NCBI GenBank assembly: GCA_033964015.1
Contig: CM066913.1
Coordinates: 11,092,953-11,156,952, forward strand
Reading direction: 5' to 3'
DNA: 64,000 nucleotides
Source: Scolanthus callimorphus
Taxonomy: Eukaryota; Cnidaria; Anthozoa; Actiniaria; Edwardsiidae
Of the stretch, positions 20,338 through 32,700 are shown one piece after another. Numbering within the stretch: the stretch's first letter is position 1; every line of letters begins with the position of its first letter. Both the position numbers and the translations under genes were made by a program. Below the pieces are notes generated by a model. That model was not told the origin of the DNA. It searched no databases and saw nothing but the letters and a program-made list of their open reading frames with translations.

Positions 20338-20699
20338 CACTCTTTTTTATAAGAACCTTTTTTATAAGAACGTTCAGCCTGAAATTTACCCAAATTTTAA
20401 GAACATGCTAAGAACATGCTTGAGCCTCAAATAGGAGCAAAATAGATTTATTTTCAGTGATGCGCTCTAAAATCCAGAATCAAATGTGTTAACAATAACG
20501 ACCTTCAATATTGCAATTTATAAACTCTTAAATACTTCATTGGTATGTATCCTTCTATAAGATCTATCATATTTCAGGTTCCGACGTCACTGAAATGTAA
20601 GAACATCCGTAAGAACATTTCCAGCCTCAAACTGCTCCAAAAATAAGAACGGCCCAGCCTCAATTGAAAATTAGACGTTCTTATATAAAAAAAAGAGTG
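20338..20699. mobile_element. TA-flanked MITE, about 360 bp
   Basis: Inverted ends cactcttttttataagaac and gttcttatataaaaaaaagagtg are bounded by TA on both sides, as expected for Tc1/mariner-type insertion. Internal subrepeats pair taagaacat with agcctcaaa in inverted arms. No transposase is present, so it is non-autonomous. Confidence 0.7.
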
Positions 20700-21807
20700 T
20701 AAGTCATAATGCCACTATCAGGTTTGCAATCGCTGTTTCTTTTTATTAGTCCATAATCTTTGGAGAGAAATAAATAGGTCATACTAGAAGTCTTGTATAA
20801 TAACGTCATACCATGATAAAGGTGTAACCAGCGGTCATATATTAGTATTAATCCTTTCCTCTGTTCTTTAGCATTGCACAGCCAATCAATAAATTTACAG
20901 TACATGATAAGATTGGTTGACATCTCGATTTAAGATTATTATCTCGGCCATGTATATTTTCTTAGAAGAAGCATAAAATTAATAAGCAACTTTGCACAGA
21001 TACACTAAAACGTGTCTGAACTATAAATTCTTTCTTGCCTATATCATAGAATTTCAAAAATTTTAACTATACAATATACATTCTAGCCCACGTTTAAACA
21101 TTATAGTTCTAATCTTTGCGTCACTGGATGTGTTATTTACGTGTAATTTAATTAGTCATATGTCTCACTGCCATGTGGAGAGGCGCGAATGTTGCGCCTT
21201 CGTGCTTCATGTATCTTTCACGTTTTCAAGGCATTTGATCGAGCTAAGAATTAGCGCGTCGATTCTCTGAGAGCGTCTGTTCTGCCTCATAAGGTTAGCG
21301 CACACCACGGTACATGTCACCACGGTACATGTGTTAGCTGGAATTAGCGTGGGTCATGAGAAATTGTAAGCCCATTTTCAGCAACATTTTTTCAATCTTT
21401 CTGACCAACTCGTCAGTTAGTCCCTCAACACATCTTGTATCGATCCACTTGATTCCTTTACCACAAACAGCCGTAAAATGTCACTAGAACTTCTAGAGAG
21501 TGAGTGTAGTTGATAAATGCCGTGAATCCAGTAGGCATTCTACTCTCTTGTGTGTCTATATGGTCATTTGCATCGCACATCATACGCAAAGGTTTCAATA
21601 GGTTGTCGGACCTGGAATCACCTCGTGGACTTCTTAACACTAGTATTTACAACTTCAATTGAAAAAATTTAAACAACCTATATTTTATCTTAATCCATGT
21701 CCTGCAAACAAGAGAAATAAGAAGGGTGGAATTAGGGTCATCCTCAACAACATCATTTTTTTAAAGTCTCCTCGATCTACATTGCAAAAAACCTGTGAAC
21801 ACGAACT
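20700..21807. other. AT-rich intergenic stretch downstream of gene 1
   Basis: I see no gene or clear repeat here. The 3' UTR of gene 1 could reach into it. A minus-strand AATAAA can be read near 20733, but nothing ties it to the gene. Confidence 0.35.
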
Positions 21808-21972
21808 AGCCTGCTTGGATGCTCAATCGCACCCACCGACATCTTGGATTTTAGGACACGCGTTCTTGGGAGCGAGCAAAAAAAATCGAGTTGGGAGGGC
21901 GTAATAATTTTTGCTCGCGCCCAAGAATGCGCGTCCAAATATACAAGATGGCGACGGATGCGATCGAATAAT
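21808..21972. mobile_element. Foldback hairpin just past gene 1
   Basis: The left arm (gcacccaccgacatcttgga, then cgcgttcttgggagcgagca) and right arm (tgctcgcgcccaagaatgcg, then caagatggcgacggatgcga) are imperfect reverse complements around a centre near 21890. It has no coding content. Confidence 0.65.
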
Positions 21973-22015
21973 GAGCATTTTCGATGAAAACAGCTCTCAA
22001 CCGTCTGCAAGCAGA

Positions 22016-23740
22016 CTATACACGTACTAAACTCTTACTCGTAGCTTTTGCGTGAAGTGGACCACATTTCGTATAGACGAGCTGTACTAGCTTACCTTTA
22101 CTAACTAGAACTTTAAGGCCGACACCAGAGGCAGGGCTGCAGGTACCACATCGTCCGCCGCACTTGCCAATCACCCGCTTACCCTCCTGTGGTAACAATA
22201 TATTGAATCACATCATTTTGAGTAATATTTCTGATCACATCATATGGACCTAAGCAAACCCGAACGACTGCCAAAATAATCACTAAATAGTTAGACTTAC
22301 CGGATATCTATATATTAGTTGTGTAAATGATCTCCCTGTTGATCTCCATCTTACATCAGGTGATAATTCTAAACCAGTTCCTTCTAAATTTATGCTAAAT
22401 CGGCCCTGCAATAGAAATACACATGCACCCAACATCAGTGCATGAATACCTGAACCGCAGATAAGCAAGTGTTTCAAAATAAACCAATGGATTATTTATT
22501 AATTTACTAATGCTATTATTAGGTCTTTTTGTTTGGTGAATGCCATCGCTCTACACCAATAACATTCGCCGAGACCTCGGGGACCCAGGGCGTAGCGGGA
22601 TCATAAACGAAGCAGTTGAGTCACACCCTTCCATCCTGTAGCGCCCTGGGCACCCCAGGATGGGTGAATGTTGTATGCGAAGCTAGTCTGCAGTGTCCGA
22701 TCAAGAGGAGCACGTGTAACATGACGCTAGTTCAAGTGTTGGTGAAAGCATTTTTATCTATGGGTATTTTTATCAAATAAATGAACGCAGTACTGCATCA
22801 TGGACTGAAACCAGGAAAGCAAGTTTTCAAAATCATAAGCGTGAATGAGGTTTGGATACGCGATCGTTTTTGAGATTTTATTCCTTCCTGTTCTCGACAT
22901 TAAATGATTCGTTTGAGAAGCTATACCAAACACTAGACAATGTTTTTTATCAGGATTTCCACAACAACTCAGTTAAAAATTTCAATTCTCAGTGTTTCGA
23001 AATCCTGATGAAACACGCTGTTGCGCGTCAGTTTTGAGATAATGCACATAATTATTATTCTCGCATCGGATATGATGTATAACAAAGGAGTGGCTCGCTA
23101 GTCAGACACGGTAGTTACCTGCGGACATCGTCTGCTACTGTAACAATCTCCTGCAGTAGCGTACGGTGGCGGTCTCAGACCTCTTGTCGTCGCAAACCGT
23201 AGATCATCCGCTAAAACACAAACAGGCGAAAAATCTAAATACTTGCTACAAGACGCACAAGTTTCTATTGCAATTAAGAAATAAAACTTTTTTCTGTGCC
23301 TCGAGAGCAGATCATGAAGCACGAGACGAAGTCGAGCGCGCGAACTATCTCAATTATTTTATAATAGAATTTAAAACTAACTCACGTATAAATTTCATCT
23401 TTGAGAGGTCTATTCTTAATTTTTGGAAGTACGAAGCTCCAGAATTCACGTAGTCATCCGAAGAGCATCGGCAGTTATCAATATGTTTGCCTTTAGCAGG
23501 ACATTCACGACGATTCAATAATCTGGAGAAGAAATAACGATTCTTTGTATTAGTAATATCTTTAAACATTTTGATTGAATCTAGTACTTCACACTGATGC
23601 AAGTTGTACCTTTTTGTGTAAACTTCTGCAAAGTTGTCTTGAGGTCCTGATTTTAAAGTGATATATTCAAGTGGATCGTCTGTGGTCATCCCATGACAAT
23701 AAATCTGAAAGGGAAGACAACAGTCTACTATTGTCTCTGA
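22016..23740 (-). CDS. Gene 1 exons: GON domain
   Basis: Five exons form a full GON domain. The first, about 23610-23740, has [17 protein letters not shown]. Next, 23386-23522 has [12 protein letters not shown] and YFQKLRIDL. Then 23119-23210 has [10 protein letters not shown] and [14 protein letters not shown], 22301-22405 has [14 protein letters not shown], and 22096-22186 has [14 protein letters not shown]. These are the hallmark segments of the family, with conserved Cys and ATAGDC motifs. An intron of about 90 bases splits the first two (donor at 23609, acceptor at 23523), although the frame also reads through it. The 5' edge of the first exon is not certain because its phase with the last TSR exon can be satisfied by more than one acceptor. 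After [10 protein letters not shown] the frame either reads on to the stop at 22016 or splices. Confidence 0.88.
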
Positions 23741-26700
23741 TGTCAAACATTGATTAGACTGGGCAATGGATTCCACTGCCATTCAATATTTTTGTCATAC
23801 CGTCAACCTAAGAGCCGTTATTTTGAGATAGATCACTTTTATAAGGTGTCTTAACGAGTTTACCTTGGAGCACTATTTTGAGATAGATCACTTACGGTGT
23901 ACCCTAGAAATTTGCCTTGGACCAGTATTTTGAGATAGATCACTAATGGAGTATCTTAACGAGTTTTAATTGGGACATTATTTTGAGATAGATCACTAAT
24001 GGAGTACCCAAGGAACTTGCCTTGGACCGTTTTCGAGATATATCACTTATAGAGTACCCTAAGCAGTTTGCCTTGGAGCAGTATATCGAGACAGATCACT
24101 TATGGAATACCTTAAGGAGCTTGCCTTGGACCATCAACACGTGTTCGCCATCCGCCTGCAGTCCGCTGCTCAGCTGTATCTCGCGACACGTGCGAGGAGT
24201 ACCTGGGATGGAAACCAGAAACTAAGTTTAGCGCTGCACGCTGCATATCCACAATTTGGCACGGAGTTCGCTGCACGCTGCATATCCACAATTTGGCACG
24301 GAGTTCGTCGTTGTTGTTGTTGTTTTCGTTCCTTTTTACTAAGAGCCTTCCCTGCCAAGTTTAAGTTTAATTGCATTTCGAGAAAGCATCCTGTCAATGA
24401 GTTGCTGTGTTTTTTTACAATTACCCTTAGTAAATAAACACTATTAGATTAAAAATGCTGGTTTATTCACTATTCCCGAACGCCGTTATCATGTGTAAAG
24501 GTGTTCGTTTACCTCACAGCATCATATACTCACAAGGTGGCATGTGACAGGGTCTGGTTTCGTCAGGCTTGAGTGCAGGATGTGTACAGTGCGAGTCTGG
24601 GGTCAGCTCGTTCCTGTAGTTCAAACAGCGTACAGACCTCCTCATTTTCCCGCCTCCACATGTTACTGAGCACTGCGTTAACAAGATAACACATATTTTA
24701 GCCAAGGAAATACCGCGGAGTTATCTAAAAATGTTTTGTCTTAGATATTATTATATTTGTCTTAGATATTATATTTAGATTTTTGAGTGATTCTTACATC
24801 AGACCAGCTCCCAACTCTCCATTTAAAGTGTCCACTGCAAGGCCCCAAGTGACAAGGTCGCCAGATGGGAGGTTTGTTTCTCTTGTTGCAATCGTCTACA
24901 CCGGGCACTCCCTCACAAGTGACCGGTCGCACTTGATATCCGCCGTCACCGCATGTCCGCGAGCACTGCAAAGAAAACACGGCAAAATAAGACGACGAAT
25001 TATTGTGACTTGGATCAGGGTATAGCCCGTTATCATGCAAAATTGATTAATAATATCTAATAGTTATCAGAAAATAAAATCCAGTATTCAATTCTACACA
25101 TCCGTATTAGTAAAATTGCAACGCTTTGTGAAGATTGCTTGAATACTGACTGAGATATGACATTTCAAAACTTCGTATTCTGGCTTATTTTTTGCAAGAC
25201 ATGTATGGAAAATACATCGAAACGAGACTAGTCGGACATGGATGGACATACATTTCTTGGTAAAAAAATAAGCCAGAATACGAAGTTTTGAAAATTCATA
25301 TCTCAGCCAGTTTTCAAATAATTCTTTTGAAACTTTGCAGTTTTACTAATACGGATGTGTAGAATTGAAAACTGGATTTATTTTTTGATAACTATTAAAT
25401 ATTATTAATCAATTTTGCGTGATAACGGCCTATTGTGTTGGAAGACGGATTCATAGGGGAAATCTCGAGAACATATCACAGAAACCCCTTGGAACATGAT
25501 TTCCAATAGAGAAAGTAGCACGAATGTTGCACTCACCTCTGACCAGTCGCCGACCTTCCACTTAGGAGGACACCGCACCTCGAAACACGGGAAGTACTCA
25601 GGAGGTTTTGGCTGCCCACTACATAGGGATTTATCGACTTTTCGGTTATTTCTGTCGACACAGCTGACATAGCGTGACTTGCGACCATATCCACACGTTC
25701 GGGAGCACTGTTGACGCAGACAGAGGCTAATCAGAAACTAGGTCCAGTGATCTTACAATCTTACAGGTAATTATCGACTTAGGTCTTTCACTAATCAAAT
25801 GAGCTAAATCGGCTGTGAGGCAAAGAATATACGCTGGTCTAATCGGGTCGGGCGAATTTATTTTTTACGCCCACTTCAAGATGGCAGCTAGCTAGTATAA
25901 ATATTCATATGATTCACATATTCTCGTTCTACGAGTGAATTAAAAGGAGCATGTTGACCTGCGAACTCTCTCGTAGCTCATGCGTAAGAAGTAGGGTTAT
26001 GAATAGGTAATTTACACAGGGTTGAGGGTTCGCACCACCATGAATGCTTTTTCCTTTTTTCTCAATAACTTGCCTTAAAAATTTGTGCCATGAAGTGGGC
26101 GTAAATAAAAATATCGCTCGGGTCGGTACGTAGTTGCTTAAAGCTCCTCTCTGGTTGGATAATACAACAATACCCTACACCTCAACACAAAGAACGAGGA
26201 TAATAGAGACGAGAACTCTTTTGTAGAACGAAGATAATAGAGACAAAAGCAACTACGTCCTTACTGGTCTAATCATGAGCCGTTCCTAATGCAAATGAAC
26301 GTTATGTTATTCTACCTTGGTCCATGGTGTGGTGCTCCATCGGTACATATCCGCTAGTAACAGGCAGTCCCGTGTTCGGCATGACACTTGGTTGATGGGC
26401 TTAGTAGCTGAATCGCAATTCTCTTCCTCTGTATATTCGATATTGTAAAGACACCTAATGGGTCTAGTTTTCAGTCCATCGCCGCATGACTTGGAGCACT
26501 AGTTGGGAAAGTAATATATATAAACTTCAACAAAAGCACGGACACGATTTGCCGCAAGACACAGGTGGATCCAGGGTTTTTTTCGTCAAAAGGTATACAA
26601 ACGTTAAGACATTGAGGATTGCAAGCATAACCATAAACAGGGAAGAGGTTTCTGCTCGGCATGCCCACTAGAAAGATTGTTCTTGTTCTGATAGTTTGCC

Positions 26701-29700
26701 GATACAACTCTTACCTGGCTCCATGCACCCGTCTCCCACTCCCCGCACAAGCGATGCGTGTTACAGCTGCTCTCCTGTCGAGGTTTATACCTACGACCAC
26801 AGTACTTGTCAAGTATCTGAGTTCCGTTTTTGGTGGCGCACGAGATCTCGCGTTTTTTTGTGCCTGCTGAACATGGTGATGAACACTGCAATAAAACAGA
26901 TCCACTCAGTGAACATACAGCCTTTCTAAGGATTTGTTGCGGCATAGGCATGGCATATTTGTACAAAGCCTAGCCTGGATACCGGTGTTAAGTTGCTAGT
27001 TACGCATTGCTTGACAGAATGTCAACTACGGCACCTTCATGCAACTCGTCTCTGTAGTAATAGGAACACTATTCTATTATACTCATTCTTCATTCTCTAC
27101 TCTCATGTAAATCGTCTAGATCGTGATAATGCGTTAAGGTAACGGTACCTAGTGACACTTGCCGTGAACTCAGCGCAACGTGTTATATGAGGTCTAGTCG
27201 TAACCTGTTAAATGAGCGCTCGCCTTTTTTAGAGTGCATAACTTTAGAGTATTACTTGGTACGTTGGCTATACTGCGGTAAAACTACACGACTCGTACCT
27301 CTCCCCATTTTCCAGCTTGCCACGTGGCACCCCTGACGCACTCCAGTAGCTGACACACTCTTCGGATTACTGGTCTTGTGGTGCTATCACAGGATGAGTA
27401 CAGTAGAGTTCTGTTGCCTTGGACACACTCTACCTGACGGCTCGTGATCCCTATACCGCATGTGCGCGAACACTGTGTGGTGAATGCAAGCACAAATCAT
27501 AAATATCACCATCGTAAATATTATTAGCAGATTGTAGGAATTGCGCATTCCCAGCAAACACTGTAGTTATCGTACGAGTGACATCCTCCTCCCTTCTCCA
27601 ATTATGTGCTTCGCATATTTACGACTAAAAAGGAGTTCATGCAGTAGAAGAGTAACCCTTAAATCCTTATGTTGTTGGAAATATACGCCTTACCTCGCTC
27701 CAAGACCCGGTCTTCCACTGGGGACAGCTACTATCTGAGCCACACGCACGGATGGTCGGTGGTTTAGTGTGTTTATCACATGTATCGGGGTTACTGCCCG
27801 TGCAGCGAATGGATCGTGTCTTCGTTCCCTTGCCACAGCTAACAGAACACTACATAAAGATACAATTGGCAATTATGTAACATTCCTAGCTAGCGATACA
27901 AAATATCTTTTCAAATAAGAATTCGCTAAATCACTGGAGCAGCTACCTTACTCCAAGGTCCAGTCTCCCACCTAGCACACGGCCCCGTGTTACACAGGGT
28001 CGAGAGCGGGGGCTTTCGGCCGTTACACGTGCCCGGTATCGAACATAGGACCTTGCGCTCTCGGCGTCCTGCTCCACATGTCACAGAACACTGGGAAGTG
28101 AGAGGACAAATGATGCACGTGTTAATACAATCTGCAAACAAACGTTGAAGATTGAAGCATTGTTAACATCAAATGCTGCATCAGAGGCTTCCTATACCAC
28201 TGGATAACACCATTTACCTGGCTCCATTTTCCTGTCCTCCATTCTCCACATGGTCCTAATGTGCAAGGTTTGGTCGTGGCAGGTTGGATCTCGGGGTCAC
28301 ATCGGTCGCGCCCGCCACTGCATTTGACATTACGCGTGCGTGTGCCCTGGCCACAGCTTGCAGAACACTAAAGAAATCAAGAAATATCGTAGACCATTAT
28401 ACGTCCATGTTATTACTGTCATTTATACACTACCAATACAATCCGATCATCGCCGTCATCGATCGAGAAGGAAAATTTTCACTCACTTCACTCCACGGTC
28501 CCGCTTGCCACGTGGGGCATTCCGGTAATTCACACTTGAGAATTACGTCGGGTTTATGTCTCGCGCCGCACTGCGCATCGCTTGGATAACAAACGACTAC
28601 TCGTCTTCGCAGTCCTTTACCGCACGTCACGGAGCACTGGAATAGAACAGTTCTGACTTCAGTTGTTATATAAGATCTAGAAAGTTGTGAGACTCGACCA
28701 TCTCCAACCCAGCACGCATGTTTTTGAGAGGAGAACTTGTCAATCAACGCGCCTCGCGTGCACAGAATCCCTGTTAATTTTCAAACGTGTTTAATAAATT
28801 ATTTGACGCTACGACTGCATAAATCCTGACAAAGCAACTGACCTCTTCCCACTGTCCTGCCGCCCAAATGGGACAGTCGGACTTGATGCATTGGCGAGTG
28901 GTGTCCGGTTTGCTCTTCAAACTGCATGGGCCATTCGTTTGGTCACAAGACACCTGCCGTGTCGTCACTCCCTCACCGCACGTTACCGAACACTATTAAA
29001 AAAGGGGTAATTTATAAGCCAACCAAACATAGTGCAGATATTACAACAAGCGATTTTGAGTTTAAATGTATTCGATTGACCATGATTACCTGACCCCAGG
29101 GCCCCGTGGTCCATTGAGAGCATTTCCGTTCGTTGCATCTCTGGCTGTCTATTGGCCTTGTTCTGCCATCGCAAACCTCAGGATCTGGTGAGCACGTGAC
29201 AGTTCGTCTTTTATGTCCACCGCCACAGCTTGCTGAACACTAAGAATGGAACGTATTACGGACATAACAGTGTAATTTATTAAGTAGAAAAACATTCTTT
29301 TAAACGTGGGAACACGGCTATCCTTATACGAAACCGAAGGCCAGTTGAATGGGCTCCCGAACCAAATATGTTAACTTCGCTAACGGGTCCGTGGCTGGGC
29401 CATGTTTAGTGTCAGTTCTACTAAACTAAACTAGTAAATAAATCCAAATACCTGGCTCCACTGCCCTGTGACCCATGTTGGACAATCCTGGGGCTGGCAG
29501 GGCTTGATTGCCGGATGTTTCGTGCTGTTGTGGCATCGGTTGTCTCCAGTGCTGCACGTTACACTTCGTGCTATCACGCCCTCGCCACACGTTACTGAAC
29601 ACTGAGGAACAAGAAGAGAGAATTGAAACAGAGATGTCAAGAATGCTTTGCATAGGTTGATCACTTTCGAGTTGCGACAGTTTCGGGTGGGAATATTGTA

Positions 29701-32700
29701 CGAGAAAGCAATAGAACTGAAAATGTAGCGCTGAAACCTTAAAGGCACCGCTCATAACTTGATCCCTAGCATTTACAGCAGTAGACCTTTTCCAGTGCAT
29801 CCCCACAACGTGAGGAATTGGAATATTGTCGAGGTGATTGAAGAACATTACCTTTCCCCAAGGCCCGGCTCTCCATACAGGACACTGACCAAGATTACAT
29901 CTTCTGGTTGACCGCGGCTTTTTGATGTCGTTACATTGGTGGTCACGTGTACTGCATTCGACGTCACGTGTCTGGACACCACCTCCGCACGTCACTGAGC
30001 ACTGCAAAATGAAAAAGAGGTCTACTAAAAACGGATTAAACTTAAAATAAATAACGCTATGTCGCTAGACAACCCATGGACCTTCTAGGACGTATAATAG
30101 GAAATTGGGACTTACTATGCTCCATCTTCCTTTCTCCCAGGTTGGGCAAACTCCGAGGTTGCATACATGTATCTCAACTGGTCTGTTACGTCGGTCGCAC
30201 GCATGATCTTCGCGATCACATTCTACCGTACGACGTCGCACACCCTCACCGCAAGTCACAGAGCACTGAATAATTACACACACAAAAATATAAGCATAAA
30301 AGTCAAAGGACGCTTGGCAATAAAAACGTTTAGAGGAGTCTGCGACTCCTTTAGTGTGCTATTTTCAATAGATTAATTAGATACTTTAATAAACGTATTG
30401 ACTACACGAAAATAAAGTTTCTTACCTCGCTCCACGACCCTTGCACCCATTTGGGACACGCCCCTAAGTTGCACCTCTGCATGTGTGCGGGTTTGGTGCG
30501 ACGATCACATCGATGTCCGTGTCGCGACTTGCACTCAACTGAGCGCCGCTGTTGTCCTTCGCCGCAACTTGACGAGCACTGAAACATTAAGTTATATCGT
30601 CTCTTATTTGACAGGCATGGTGATCTCTCGATTGTGAACTTCTGGTTGAACATAATATCTTGCGGAAAGCTGGCAGAGCGTAAGACGGCGTCATTTTAGG
30701 ACAGTTTAAAACAAACCTGTTTTATTATAGTTGGCTTATTGATGATAGTGTGCTGATGACAACCGTACCTTAGTCCAAGGTCCCGTAGTCCAGGTTGGAC
30801 ATTCGATCTGCTCGCATCGTTGCGTGGTTGGCGGTTTTGAGTTGGTGTCACACTCTAACTCTTCAGTGCTACATTCTACCCCTCGGGACTGGACTCCCAG
30901 GCCACAGCTTACGGAACACTGTGATGCGCAAAAACATCGTATGAGAGGGACCGCCTAAATATACAACACGCGTTGCAACCACTTCCCTCCTACTACTTCA
31001 ATCCTATCACCAAGTTTGACGGAACAAATTGTTGTAAAAACGTGCACTAGACGGTAGATCGAGTAGAAAATGGGCTTTAGTTTCTGTAAATCTGCACTGA
31101 CCTCGCTCCACTGTTCTGCGATCCACACAGGACAAGGGCCGACGTTGCAGCGTCTCCGCGACGCCGGCTTGTTTCCCGCGCATTTGTTGACGCCAGACGC
31201 CGTGCAATAGACTGAGCGGGCTTGGAAACCATCGCCACACGTGGACGAACACTGGAGAGAGAGAGAGCAAACAAAAATGCTTTATTACGCACGAATAAAT
31301 ACTAGTCGTAACGTCTCCTATTGGACAAGAAGAACAAAGCTGTAGAAATCTTTACATGTTGAGAACCTTCCCTCACAGCTCATTGGAGTGTCGGATAATA
31401 GGGCCTGTTCTTACCCTTTCCCAGGGTCCTGCCTTCCATGCTGGACACACCTCACGCACACACTCCTTGGCGTAAGAAGGTTTAGTGGTATTCGTACACT
31501 GACCGCCCTCGGGGTGGCACTCCACTGTTCGCGTGGTGTACCCTTTGCCGCATGTAACTGAACACTGGTAAAAAGAAAAGAAAAAACTTCAGCCTAAAGT
31601 AAACTAAACTGACATCGCACTTAGCACTCATCGGTCGACGCTAATGCAAAACGGCTCATATGGAACGATAAATATCGTGTCTGCTGTCGCTTGCAACGCT
31701 CTCTTATAAAGACGAGTAAATCTATCAGAGTTTTCTGAGTTTTATAGTCCTAGGTAAAAAGGTGATGGATAATATGAAACTGTTGATTTCAACTGCGACC
31801 ATTGATAGTCTTTTTAATAGTTATTTTAACAACTATTAAAAACATTAAAAAGTATTAAAAACATTGCCAAGATGGCTTTGTTGCTCTGCGTATATTTTCC
31901 TTTCCTATGAGATGGCTACGCTGCTTTCTTTGTTTTTATATATATCCCTTTGCTGTTGAAATCGTTAACATACCTGACTCCATGATCCAGTTCTCCATGT
32001 AGGACATTGCTCTAAAGTGCAAGATCTGCTTGAACGAGGTCTCGTGTTTTGATCGCAATTGCCTTTCTTAGGTGAACACTCGACAACCCTTCTTAATTGG
32101 CCTGTACCGCACGTCACTGAACACTATAGAGATAGAGATTTATCACCTATGACGACTACTTCTATCTAAAATTGCTCTCGTCACTTGAGTACTTTCATTA
32201 TTCATTGGACACTCTTATTATATTGGATATTGGGATATATATGCAGATCTCGGAGAAAATCTCAAAGGTGGATCGAGATATTGATCGTGTAATTTATAAA
32301 TTGACTTGGAAGAAATACCTGACTCCAGGGTCCAGCAGTCCATTCCGGGCATCGTTCCATTACACACTGCTTTGAATCAGAAGGCTTTGTTCTCCTGTCG
32401 CAGATACCATTTCTGGGATAGCACTGTATTTTTCTGGTCTTCAAACCTCTCCCGCATGAAACAGAACACTAAGAGCAATCATAGGGTTAGTCATAATCAA
32501 ACACGTTGAATGAGTTGAAAAGATTCCCTGTACCTTGCTCCACTCTCCAGCACTCCACCTTGGACATTCCTGCAGGTTGCAGCCCTTGACTCCCGATGGT
32601 TTGCGTAAGGCATTACAAGGTACGTCACTGGTGCTACAGGTGACTGGTCGCTTGGCAACGCCCTCACCACAAGTACGAGAACACTATACACAGGAACAAA

